Shown: positions 13,481 through 23,979 of the stretch, in pieces
How positions within the stretch are numbered: position 1 is the first letter of the stretch
How the letters are laid out: each line of letters opens with the position of its first letter
Origin: Morella rubra
Taxonomy: Eukaryota > Streptophyta > Magnoliopsida > Fagales > Myricaceae
Length of the DNA stretch: 64,000 bases
Direction of reading: 5' to 3'
Assembly: GCA_003952965.2 (NCBI GenBank)
Contig: RXIC02000120.1
Span: 62,001-126,000, forward strand
Notes under the pieces: model-generated
Databases searched by the model: none
What the model saw: only the letters and a program-made list of their open reading frames with translations
Told to the model about the DNA's origin: nothing
Position numbers and translations under genes: made by a program

Positions 13481-14090
13481 TTGTGAAAACAAACATGACC
13501 ATAATTTATCTTTCAGTCAGAAATCTATTAAAAAATTGCATAAATTCACGTAATTATGGAAGCAGTCAAGCATAGATAACTCAACCTGATTGAACTCGAC
13601 GCCTTGGTTGGAATTAACCTACCAAGGCAACTTGTCTACTTCTCCTGACAAGGAAACTCTGAAAACTACCAAATTCCAAGCAGGCCCCATGCTTTTTGTC
13701 TTTCTTTCTCTGAGACTCTGAATTAGTTAGCTAGACTCGTTGGCACCCATTCGGATAAAGTCAAACTAGTTCTAGATGCTCTGTCTTTATTTTTTTTTTT
13801 TTTTTTTACAAATTGATCCCCCTATATTATTAAAAAAAAAAAAAAGAGACTAAAAGAAAGCAGTCGAAATTTGCTGTAGAGCAAATCCCAGGATCTTTTT
13901 CAAATTGACTTGCTGTCAGGATTGTCATGTTCATATTTCATACAAAAAATTAAAATGAAACAGATATTTTACAGAAGAAAGAGAAAGCCTAGGCATAAAT
14001 TTTTTATGAAGTAGGAAAAGAAAAGAGATCTAAAAACAAATTAATAAAAACAAAATATGTAAAAGTTCTGTGGAAGAATCAAAATTGTGC

Positions 14091-14619
14091 TTAAACCGGT
14101 GGTCGAATCTTGTTACTTTTACTCGATGATCCTTCCGGTTGTGCCGAAGTGGAGTTACCCTCTGATCCTTCCGCCTGACCCGAAGTCCCCTCGCCGTTAT
14201 TAGCCGCCACCTTCGGCGACTTCAACGACCACGCTCTCCCGAAGAACGGCGGCGTCATTGAAAACCCCCAGCGGTCCGACTTAGCCGCCGTGTCCAATTT
14301 TTCCAGCCGCCTATTATTCCTCCCTCTGCTACTCCCCTCCCAACCGGTCCTGTAACCCCGCCTCGTACTCCCTTCCCGAGGCAATACCACCATACTAGTG
14401 GCCCGGCTCAGCTTCTGGTTCATTACCTGTTTCCTCACCTCGATCGGCAACCTCAACGTGAACCTCTCGGTGTTCTCACCCGGTTGGACCAACGAGTGCC
14501 CGGTCGAGTGGGACCTGGGAAATGGCAACCTTCGCGTCCGGCTAGACCTTGAGCGGCGCGTACGGTTCCGATTTAACATTCCCTTTATAGACATTAGACT
14601 TCTTCGACTTCCCTGTTCC
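14091..14619 (-). CDS. ATL6/ATL31-like RING-H2 E3 ubiquitin ligase, C-terminal part (cut by assembly gap)
   Basis: ATL proteins are membrane-anchored RING-H2 ubiquitin ligases; ATL6/ATL31 act in carbon/nitrogen and defence responses. This open frame of 176 codons runs from the gap edge to a TAA at 14091-14093. Recognisable ATL6/31-type words are PRSHSTGHSLVQPGENTERF, LRLPIEVRKQVM, VVLPREGSTRRGYRTG, KSDRWGFSMTPPFF and a C-terminal IRPPV. The N-terminal membrane segment, GLD motif and RING-H2 finger should lie upstream and are lost in the N gap. The 3' half shows no stop or frameshift. The Met at 14594 is only an internal methionine, because the frame stays open up to the gap. The family is confident; the exact orthologue is not. 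Confidence 0.8.
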
Positions 14620-14719
14620 NNNNNNNNNNNNNNNNNNNNNNNNNNNNNNNNNNNNNNNNNNNNNNNNNNNNNNNNNNNNNNNNNNNNNNNNNNNNNNNNN
14701 NNNNNNNNNNNNNNNNNNN
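14620..14719. other. Assembly gap of 100 N
   Basis: Exactly 100 Ns separate the 5'-truncated ATL gene (-) from the 5'-truncated GRV2 gene (+). Each protein lacks its N-terminal part at the gap edge. The N run is therefore almost certainly an unsized placeholder rather than 100 bp of real DNA. Confidence 0.95.
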
Positions 14720-14723
14720 GCAG

Positions 14724-17700
14724 GTTGGTGGAATCTATGTCAGGCTGTTCTTAAAAGATCCCAAATTTCCACTGAGAAATCCAAAGAGGTTCTTGGAAGG
14801 ACTCCTGGATCAGTATTTATCATCAATTGCTGCCACACATTATGATACACAGCCTGTGGACCCTGAGCTTCCTTTGCTCCTGTCTGCTGCTTTGGTTTCA
14901 TTATTGCGGGTGCACCCCGGACTTGCAGATCATGTTGGATATCTTGGATATGTGCCGAAACTAGTGGCAGCTGTTGCCTATGAGGGAAGACGAGAAACAA
15001 TGGCATCAGAGGAGGTAAGCAATGGAAACTACGGTGATAAAGGATATGAACATGACGATGGATCAACACAGCCGTCCCAAACCCCACAAGAACGTGTGCG
15101 TCTTAGTTGTTTACGCGTGCTACATCAACTTGCAGCTAGTACTACATGTGCAGAAGCTATGGCAGCAACTAGTGTAGGAACTCCTCAGGTATATATGTTA
15201 TACTATAACAGAATCCATAACATAACCATGTCTGCTCAGTTGAAAGGGATGGGCATATGAGCAAATTTGAAAAAATGCATTGGCTCGAAAATGCTGTTTT
15301 GCTTTTTAATTATAATTGAAAAAGCCAACATACTGCTGTTCTTGTTGATTAAACCGTTTTAAACTGTATATAAACGATGGTTGCTGACTTGATTCCAAAA
15401 GGTTGGAAAATTTTGGCTTGCTAAGTGGACAATTTTCTTTTATCTTCTTCCTCTTTCCCTGAAAGACAGTGTTCCGCTTAGCTTTGCATTGGGAAGGTTT
15501 TGGAAATTTGCTGCTCTCTTGAATAATAACTTATTTCTGTCTTTGATTGCAGTGATGTTGTGCTTACACTGTCAACTCTGATTTCTTTTTGTGTGTTGAA
15601 TTCGTTTTCAGGGGCTTTGCCTTCTTTTGGGGTGAGGGGGTAGAAGTTAGGGGTGATGAATCGTGTTGGTCATGTGTAATGCTATGCTTTTGTTTCTTAA
15701 TTTGTACGCTTTCTTGAATCCTGTCCATGTTGTTTTCAGGTTGTTCCTCTTCTAATGAAAGCTATAGGATGGCAAAGTGGAAGCATATTAGCTCTTGAGA
15801 CGCTAAAACGTGTTGTGGTTGCTGGAAATAGAGCTAGGGATGCTCTTGTTGCACAAGGACTCAAGTGAGTAACTTGCAATAGTCTAGGTGAATTCTTCCA
15901 AAAGTTTGCTTCTGGTTTCAACCGTGATGTGGTCTATGCCTTCCAATTCAAGTTAATGTCAAAACTGTTATTTGCACCAAGTCAAATGCTAGATAGGCAG
16001 AGGCCGACATAATTGAATGGTTGTGCGGAAAAAGTGCATGTTAATTGTATGTAATTTATGTATAGATTGAACTTGCATTTTTCTAGTTGCTAGTGAGAGT
16101 GACAGTTTATTCTTGCGAAATTGTATCCTCCTATTAGTTTCAACATAAAGTTTATGACTTAACCGACTTTAAAATCAATCCGCAAACTGATTTTGTTCTA
16201 TTTTAGGGAAAAGAAACACTAATCTTGATGTGTTATTGGATGTAGTTTGGGGAGAATAATGAGGGGAGTTGATCATATTTTTCTTTACAGGAAAATTTTC
16301 CCAGCAAGGACATGGGTGAGAGATAATCACAAAAAATGGGAATGCTGTTTCATTATTCATTAATATGCTTAAATCAAGCAAAATTAATTGTAAAAGCTGG
16401 GAATTGGTAACCAAATGTTTGGAATGATATTGTCATAGATTGCTTGTGCTCATGGGCTTGCACGGTTTGAAAGTTAAAAGGTTTAGATTTTGGGGTTATG
16501 GTTTAGGCTTGTAGTTTGTTCAGGGCTTGAGAACATAAGATTGACTGGCAAAGAAGAGCTCAAATAGGGAACAAGCAGGTTGGATTTCTTGGGCAGCAGC
16601 AAGTAATGGAACTTCAAAGGCTTGTTTTCTTGGGTGATCTGATGGCAAGTGGTGAGAAAGCATATGGGGTTTGATGTGCAAGGAAGAGGATTTGATTCGA
16701 ACTTGGAACGTTGGAGGCCTTAATAACCTGGTGAAACAAAGAAAAGTAATGAAAAGGCAACCTTTTACCAAAGAAGAAGAAACAGAGAGAAGTTGACAAT
16801 CTAGGCACACACACATGGCTTACCGATGCAAATCACTCCAAGTTCATCAGTCGTGTCTAAATCCCTTGAATTCATTGAAGCATACATCTATGTAGAGCAA
16901 TAGACTTCTAACTTATTTGTGTTGTAACTCCTTAACTTTTATTTATAGAACAGTTAAGAGAACCCAAGAAATAATTGATACCAATATGATTATGAAAAGA
17001 ATTCCTACTGGTGATTTTATGGATTTTTAGATCCACCCTAGGGATAAATTTGCCTTCCATTTCATTTTGAGTGACACAATTTAGAAACTGTCTTAACCCT
17101 AAGACTCAATAGAATGTGATGCCATGTGAAGATTTATCTTGTCAGGGGGTCTTTACAAATTCGAACTTGAAGACAGCATGCTATTGCCTTCTGACTAATG
17201 TTTCAACTACAATGGGGACACTTCCTACATTGTACTTGTCTTTCTCAGATGTAGCATTTATCATAGATGAAATAAACCTTATTGAGAAGAATCTTCTCAA
17301 AGGAACTTTTAATCTTGTGATATGCTCAGCATATCAAACTTAATACTTCTATGCTTTCTGATAATAGAAGAAATTGCATGCTTTATGCAGGGTTGGCCTT
17401 GTTGAAGTACTTCTCGGCCTTCTTGATTGGAGGGCTGGGGGAAGGAATGGACTTTGCTCTCAGATGAAGTGGAATGAATCTGAAGCATCTATTGGCAGGG
17501 TGCTTGCAATTGAGGTTAGTATGGTTATCATTTTGACTATTTCACGTGTTGTTTTTGGTAGTCAATGATTATTAACTCTAAAGTTTTGAGTGTCTTTCTT
17601 GTAGTGTTTGAACATGTTTCAAGATTCTAGTATACAACGGGCTGTTATAGTCCTATGTTATGTCTTCTCCTTTAAGAGGGGAAAGTCTTGGGTTGATCCC

Positions 17701-18551
17701 ACCAGAGGAGAGCAGAACCTCCTATTTTAATTCCTCTTATCCGTCATGATTTTTTGGAAATTGACTCAAATGTGCATTTCACGCCTGTGAAGCTAAAATA
17801 TAGCCATTTATTTTCAGTGGCTTAGAACTATCTGGTTTGAATGTGTTGGTCCAGGTTTTGCACGCATTTGCAACTGAAGGGGCTCATTGTACCAAAGTGA
17901 GAGATATATTAAATGCTTCTGATGTAAGTTGCGACACATGTTCTGATTTTTCTTACTGCTATATTTTTGCTGCAATTTGTTCTTGTTCAGTATACTTATT
18001 AAGTATATTCTGCAAAGCGGTTGACATGTCTGTCTGGAGAGAGTTTTTGCGTTATTCACTGCAGGTTTTCTGTGATTTCCTGTGCATCTTATATTCTCTT
18101 TGCTTAGTAATAGAAAACAGACAACTTAATGATGAGATTCTTGTCCATTGTAGTGTCTATTGCATCAACCTCAATAGATTCCTTTAAATGTAAATTGCTG
18201 TCTTTCTGTTGTTCCCACCATTCCTGACTTGTGCTTGTACTTATGGGTCTGATCCTTGGTAAATTAGAAACTTGTGTCAATTATATTTGATTTAGTGGGT
18301 GTAACTTGCTGATCATGGCTCCCGATTTGCAGGTTTGGAGTGCTTATAAAGACCAGAAACATGATCTTTTCCTACCTTCAAACGCTCAATCTGCTGCTGC
18401 AGGAGTCGCTGGTCTAATAGAAAACTCATCGTCCAGACTCACTTATGCCCTTACAGCTCCCCCACCGCCATCTGCTTCTTCAAAGCCTCCTGTTTCAATG
18501 ACATCCGACTCAAATGGGAGGCAGGATGACCTCTCACAGAACAAAAACTGA
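14724..18551 (+). CDS. GRV2: DnaJ homologue GRV2 (RME-8/KAM2), last five exons (5' part lost in gap)
   Basis: GRV2 is the plant orthologue of RME-8, a very large J-domain protein of endosomes needed for vacuolar sorting and shoot gravitropism. Exons: 14724-15188, 15740-15864, 17391-17514, 17855-17923 and 18333-18551, all with GT/AG borders and compatible phases. Diagnostic words are VGGIYVRLFLKDPKFPLRNP, RFLEGLLDQYLSSIAATHYD, DHVGYLGYVPKLVAAVAYEG, GWQSGSILALETLKRVVVAG, LLDWRAGGRNGLCSQMKWNE and DQKHDLFLP. A Ser/Pro-rich tail follows, with a TGA stop at 18549-18551. GCAG at 14720-14723 looks like the acceptor of the first exon. The visible 317 codons or so are only the C-terminal end; the family has roughly 2,500 residues. 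The J domain and most of the armadillo-like body are absent because of the adjoining gap. No lesion was seen. Confidence 0.93.
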
Positions 18552-20311
18552 AGGACGACAGCCATAATCAAGACGCATATTGAACATTACAGTTTACTCA
18601 CTGTATAGCACACTGTACAGTTTAATTAATCTTAATTTTTTTTTTTTCACTTTATTCTGTTCATTTTTCGCCTTCTAATCTTCCACACGGTAGATAATCA
18701 GGTAGTGAGTGCAATTTTCTAAGAGCAAGTGGGAAGGGTTAATTTATTTGTTTTCCCTTGTAAAGAGCAGTTCGCACCTTCTGTAAATGGAGTTGGTATT
18801 TTGCAATTTTTCAATATATAGCCTAATTGATTATGTGTGAAATTCGGCCTTGCTTATTTATGAGATTCTGAAATTCATCCGCGCACATTTTCTCTTTCCT
18901 TTATTGTATCTGTCATGTGCATTATTCTATTTTATTTGCAATGGAAGTTGTGGCAGTACAAGTGGACGAGCAATTTGATGTCCCTTTGAAGATTGGGTTG
19001 AGATCCTATCTAAGGAGGTGTTTGCTGCCAAAAGTTTGTCTTAATAAAATAATTACAAATAATTTATTTTTTCCTATTAAATTATTATTATTCATTATAA
19101 TAAATATAAAAAAATTTATTTAAATTATCTTCCTTTTAACTTTTTTACCAAACTTTTCGTTCGAATGGGATGATTCCATTTGAAAAGAAAGAGGCGTATG
19201 TGTGCTTTATAGAATTTAATACTACACTCGTAAAATCTTGGACAGAACAATGAAAGTGTCTCTGTTTGAAAGGAAAGGATAGAATTACTCAATTGGAAAA
19301 CAAATTTTGACACATTGCATCTAACTACCAATTTTTAACACTTTGCACCTTTATCAAATTTTCAGACTAAAATGGTTTTTGCATATATTGAAGATATTGT
19401 TGTCAATTCATTAATTCTCAAGGGTATTATTGTCAAATGGAGGGTGCAAAGTGTCAAAGTGGTAGTTTAGGGTGCAAAGAACATTGGTAGTTTGAGGGTG
19501 CAATGTCTTAAAGATGGTAGGGAAAAAAAGAAAAAGAAATGAAGTGTCAGCTTCCTGGTATTGGCATATTTTCATGATTAATCATTTTGATGTTTCAGGA
19601 GTGTTGAAGAAAGATAGAACACTGAGTAAAAGCTACGGTACTGGTATTCGAGTCGATATTGTTAGATATCCTGATGGATCCAATTCAAATCCAGTGTAAA
19701 GCCAGCAATTTACAAAATCTGGCGACCCAACTCTCTGAGACTCGGACCACTCGGGCCGGCGGGAATACATGAGAAGTGCTGGAAATGAAGGAGTAGGTTG
19801 GTTTTTTCTTTTTTGTCTGTGTCTTCTTGGCGAGAGTGTATAATGCTTACTTGGGTACTCAATACATTGAAATGGGCTTCAAATGTCAAAATGGGAAGCA
19901 TCCATCAGTCCATCACATGGCATGAAATAATCGGTTATGTATATCAGACCTAAGATTTGAAGTCCTCCACTAGCCCATCTATATGTTCTTTGCCTGCACG
20001 TTTAAATTATAGCATTTACTTGTGGGCTCCTTAGAAATGAATGATTGAATTTTCTTGGGATTGCAATCTTCAATAGTTTTAACTGTCTTTCTTGAAATGT
20101 GGGATTCCATTTCTCAAGGCATCCGTACACATAAATCCGGCCATCTCCTCCTCCGGTCAGGCGTTACATCATTCTTTACATAGAGGTAAAAGGCTTACAA
20201 GCCAACCCCAAACAAACCTCAGAGACGGAAAGAATACTGAAGAGGTAGAGAGTGAGCAACAAACTTGTCTGCAAGGTAAATTTAGTACGTGAATGTAAAC
20301 CTCGAGGGAAA
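18552..20311. other. Intergenic: GRV2 3' UTR, a MITE, and the LTPG promoter side
   Basis: The first 250 bases or so are the likely GRV2 3' UTR. Positions 19309-19507 hold a MITE-like repeat. No other gene was recognised. The ORFs at 18917-19123, 19514-19699 and 19710-19901 look random. Confidence 0.5.
19309..19507. mobile_element. MITE-like repeat, copy 2
   Basis: The left end reads gacacattgcatctaactac and the right end, inverted, reads gacattgcaccctcaaacta. The inner words acactttgcacc and ggtgcaaagtgt are also mirrored. The word order matches the copy at 3654-3902, so both belong to one family. The length of about 200 bp and lack of coding content fit a MITE. A target duplication was not obvious. 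Confidence 0.5.
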
Positions 20312-21044
20312 ATGACATGCAAGAGGGTGATGATGGTGCTTTGCGTCGTGGTGGCCTTATTGGCCGCAGTGGCATCAACAGCAACGACGGTGGAAGATGA
20401 GAAAGAGTGTGCTGACCAGCTCACCAACCTTGCATCTTGCATTCCGTTCGTGAGCGGCACCGCGAAGAAGCCAACACCAGAGTGCTGCAAGGACACCGAG
20501 AAGCTGAAAGCCAGCAAGCCCAAGTGCTTGTGTTTTACCCTTTCATGGGTCTTCCTGTCAATACCACTTTGGCCCTTCAAATGCATTCGGCTTGTAACTT
20601 CGATGCCAAAATTTCCGACTGCCCAGGTTTGTAGTTACTCGAACTTTGCTAGTAGAGAATGAATGTTCTCTTATTAAAATACAGAGATAAGAATCCCAGA
20701 CCTCACATAGTACTGTGACATGCATGCATAGTTTGTTTGGTCTAGCAGGATTATGGTCGATGTTTCCCTTAATTACATGTATAACTTGTAATTGTTGTCT
20801 TGATTTGTTTCCAGCTATACTGAACCTCGCACCAAACTCCCCAGAAGCAAAGATCTTCAAAGAGGCAGATCCAGATTCTAGCTCCATGTCAACAACGTCT
20901 CCACGGGCATCTGCTTCTACTTCATCTGGATCATCAACCACATCTCCTAAGGGAAAAGATTCAGTCCAAAGGGGTGTGTTCAAGGTTAATCAAAGGGACG
21001 ATCAGGATTTAAAACAATACATTCCTGATCGTCCCTTTGATTAA
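20312..21044 (+). pseudogene. GPI-anchored lipid-transfer protein (LTPG) gene, frameshifted and 3'-rearranged
   Basis: LTPGs are secreted eight-cysteine proteins that move lipids at the plasma membrane and cell wall. Exon 1 (20312-20626) starts MTCKRVMMVLCVVVALLAAV, a clear signal peptide. It continues with ECADQLTNLASCIPF, PTPECCKDTEKLKASKPKC and LC, giving cysteines 1-6. Near 20534-20545 the frame breaks: the following family word GLPVNTTLALQMHSACNFD is in another frame. About six residues usually found between CLC and DPSLGLP are missing. Exon 2 (20815-21044, acceptor TTTCCAG) resumes with LNLAPNSPEAKIFK and a Ser/Thr-rich linker. It then runs into a fold-back instead of the hydrophobic GPI-anchor tail. 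The frameshift plus the lost anchor make a normal LTPG product unlikely. A sequencing error at the frameshift is the alternative, but it would not explain the missing tail. Confidence 0.75.
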
Positions 21045-21079
21045 CCTTGAACACCACCCTTTGGACTGAATCTTTTCCC
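20951..21079. repeat. 57-bp inverted repeat with 15-nt loop at the end of the LTPG gene
   Basis: The arms 20951-21007 and 21023-21079 are reverse complements at 55 of 57 positions (two adjacent mismatches near 21055). The loop is tttaaaacaatacat. The left arm is translated as part of LTPG exon 2 and the stop codon lies in the right arm. A transcript would fold into a long, nearly perfect hairpin. Confidence 0.9.
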
Positions 21080-21689
21080 CATCTCCTTATTCCTCTAGAT
21101 TCGGTTTGAATTCTAGTTCAAAGGCAAAAGAATTCCTGTTCTGCTGATTTTGCCCTTGATTTGCAGATCTTCAAATTTTCCTTTTAAAGCTTCAATCACT
21201 TCACCATTTCCGCCTAAAATCTTGCTATATTCGAACCCTAATGAGATTAAAAGATGTATCTCCTCCAGTGGTGGAGCCAGGATCAAAATCCAAGGGGGTC
21301 GAATTTTAAAGGCGAAATGACAAGAATTTTTTTTTTTCATTCGTAACACAAAAAATTGTCTTAGAGTCACAATATCGAAAATTAAAGACTAAAAGTATTA
21401 AAAATATTAGAATATATGTACCGTACTATGTATTGCGACAGAGAGGTGACAATTGCATACTACGTTTTTGCATCTTCTGAAAATATTGCAAAATGACTTT
21501 GTTCTCTACGATGCGTGGGTTTCTTATCACAAACTTATTCATTATCTAAATAAAATAAAACAAAGTGAAGACAATCAATCAGTTGACAGCATGTGACGTT
21601 CTAAAAGAGGAACCCGAAGAATAAATGTAAAAGTACAACCAAAACATAAAAAGAACTATAGTACCAAATCGAAACATAAAACATTTTGA

Positions 21690-22165
21690 TTCAAAAATAT
21701 TAAATTTAGATATTCACATATTCACAATCACAACTCAAAAATCTCAATTCCAATCTAATTAATTTAAATCCAAATTCCAATTTAATTAATTTAAATCCAA
21801 ATTCCAATCTAATTACATTGCATTCAATTGACATTACAATGATCAAATTAATTAAAAATGATACTACCAAAAAAATTCTCAATTTCACAAAATGTCAAAA
21901 TCCCTAATTCAAATTCAAATTCAAATTCCAATCTAATTATATTGCATTCAATTGACATTATAATCAAATTAATTAAAAATCATACTACCAAAAATTACAA
22001 TTGTAGTGCATAAAAATTAAATTGCATTACAATCCCCAATTTCACAAAATGTCAAAATCCCTAATTCCGAAATAATTGCAGTATAAAAATTAAATTGCAT
22101 TACAATCCCCAATTTCATGTCAGAAATCCCTAATTGAGAAATAATTGTAGTGCATAAAAATTAAA
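21690..22165. repeat. Degenerate internal repeats of the hAT-like element
   Basis: Words such as aattccaatctaatta, cattcaattgacatta, aatcccTaattc and cataaaaattaaattgcatt recur two to four times in shifting order, with spacing near 100-130 bp. The region is AT-rich and non-coding. Confidence 0.65.
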
Positions 22166-22535
22166 ATTGCTTACATATTGTGATTATGTGAAAGAGAGAG
22201 AGCCCTGACAGCCCTGCTGATTAATTCTGAGAGAGAGAGAGAGGTGAGAGAATTTGAGTTTAAAAGAAAAAAACTGCCTGTTAAATTGTTAATGGTTATA
22301 TTAATATACCTAGTGAGACTGTGAGTGGTGGTTGGTGCGGGCGTGCGGTGGTGTAGCACGAGCAACACATTCAGAAGCTGGTGGCCAAGGCTCAGCTGGC
22401 GTAGGAGAAACTGGCAGCGGCGGTGGCCTGTGGGTAATGGGGCACGGGCAATGGCTGAAGCTTGAACGCAGAACGTGTGACGATGTGAGAAGAGAGATGG
22501 AGAGAAAATTTGAAGAGAGAGAGAGGGATAAACGC

Positions 22536-22537
<2 letters not shown>

Positions 22538-22580
<43 letters not shown>
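22538..22580. repeat. (GA)n microsatellite
   Basis: A long uninterrupted GA run lies inside the hAT-like element. It creates the Ser/Leu-repeat ORFs seen in several frames here, which are artefacts. Confidence 0.95.
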
Positions 22581-22585
<5 letters not shown>

Positions 22586-23117
22586 AGGGAGGGGTTTTTT
22601 CAAAACAGGGTGAAACGCACCGTTTCACACTGTTTTGAAACTTTTTTTTTTGTTTCAAATTTTATTTTATTTTATTTTATTTTTGAGTTTTTTTTAAGGC
22701 AGAGGGTGAAACGACGCTGTTTCACCCTGTAGTCTGTAGAAGGCTCTAGTTGGCCTAGGCCTATGGGGATTGGGCCCAGGCCAACTTATGAAAAAAAAAA
22801 ACATGTAGTTTTTTTTTTGGCGGTGCAATGGGTGGCGGCCGCCTAGGGCCGGCACCCCTTTCATCCGTGGGGGGCCGCCACCCCATGCATCCACCACTGA
22901 TCTCCTTTATTCTTCGAAAAACGCCACTCGAAATCATATTTTTTTTCGTCTCTACCTCTCTTCTTTTTCGCTCTCTCTCTCTCTAGCTTGGAGACTCGAA
23001 ATCGCAGGGGGTTGGGTAATCTTGGAGGTAGGTAACGTTGGTTTGAATTTTGGTGGGGGTCGAACTCCTTTGGTTTGATTTGGGTTCTTTCATTTTGTAT
23101 ATAGCATTGGGAGGCCA

Positions 23118-23800
23118 CACTAAAAGAAAAAAGACTTTGGGTGTCAAAAAAATTTGTCACTCAAAGTGCTAATTTCGTCAGCTAATGTTTTGGGTGACAA
23201 AACCGAGTTGTCACCCGGTTTGTTACCTAAAACTCGTCAGCCAATGTTTTAGTTGACGATTTTCGTGTTCGGTCCTCGAAACAGTTCGGATGGTTTACAA
23301 TACTGTCCGAACGGTTTTGTACCATAGTGACGAAATTCAAAATCGTCATGCCCAGTACAGTCCATCTGTTCACATGAGCTGTGCGAATGTACTCTCCATA
23401 CGTTCGGCAGCTCATGCGAACGGTTCGTCCAATGTGACGAAATGAATTTTTTCCAATCTGTGCGCACGGTTATATAATATTGTCCGCACGGTAATATATT
23501 CAGTCTAAACGCTTACATAAAGATGTCTGCACTGTTGTTTTATTTATGACGAAATAGTTATTTGTCATCTTCAAAACCCATTCGAACCGTTATGTATACC
23601 ATTCGGACGCTTGTTCCGTTGAACATGTTCAAATGTGTTGTTGTATCGTGCGCACGATTGCTTATTAAAAGATCGTGTGCACGCGAGAATAACCATGCGG
23701 ACGGACGAATTTAACGAGAAGTGTGCGGACGAGTAGTTATGCGTGCACACGTTATCAATGAATAGGGCTGTTCGGACGACCTTTGTCACAGTTCGAATGG
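23118..23800. repeat. CACTA1 left subterminal repeat region
   Basis: After the terminal repeat there are several gtgacaaa/tgacgaaa words. A cluster of GC-bearing motifs in both orientations follows (gttcgga, cgaacggt, gtgcgcacg, tgcggacg). In CACTA elements such subterminal clusters bind the element-encoded TNPA protein; that role here is inferred. Confidence 0.7.
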
Positions 23801-23979
23801 TTTTCTACGTATTTGAATTAATTTAATTAAAATTTTTAAAATAATATAAATAGAAAGATATTCAATACTTATAATATAATAAAATATCTACAAATATGCA
23901 ATCGTTATTAAAAGTAAATAAAATACATAATCGATAAGTACTGACAAAGTAGTAAAAATACATAAATCTACCCAAATTT

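Larger units (their letters stand above)
8864..14090. other. Gene-poor intergenic DNA
   Basis: No gene is supported in this 5.2-kb stretch. It begins with the ERCC1 5' UTR and promoter region. It contains a 36-bp direct repeat (9398-9433 and 9699-9734), a short TC run (12516-12533) and an extremely AT-rich block at about 13030-13480. It ends with a poly-T/poly-A tract near 13790-13850. The final few hundred bases are probably the ATL gene 3' UTR. ORFs at 10605-10847, 11439-11762 and 12164-12413 show no family features and the last ones overlap in several frames. Confidence 0.55.
21266..22899. mobile_element. Non-autonomous hAT-like element, 1.6 kb
   Basis: The ends read CAGTGGTGGAGCC (left) and, inverted, CAGTGGTGGATGC (right), a terminal repeat of about 10 bp of a type common in plant hAT elements. 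Flanking 8-mers are atctcctc (21258-21265) and atctcctt (22900-22907), a target duplication with one mismatch. The interior has no transposase. It holds a degenerate repeat region (21690-22165), a GA microsatellite, two copies of a gtgaaacg word near 22609-22725, and GC-rich inverted words (gggtggcggcc, ggccgccaccc) near the right end. Confidence 0.7.

Noticed and set aside
13785..13850. Poly-T followed by poly-A as a hairpin or terminator
   Set aside because: Homopolymer runs are common in this genome; no associated gene end needs it, and plant Pol II does not use such terminators.
14398..14754. 118-codon plus-strand ORF spanning the N gap
   Set aside because: It is the antisense of the ATL gene joined through unknown bases, so not a real reading frame.
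22310..22658. Ser/Leu- and Arg/Glu-repeat ORFs
   Set aside because: They arise from translating the GA microsatellite.
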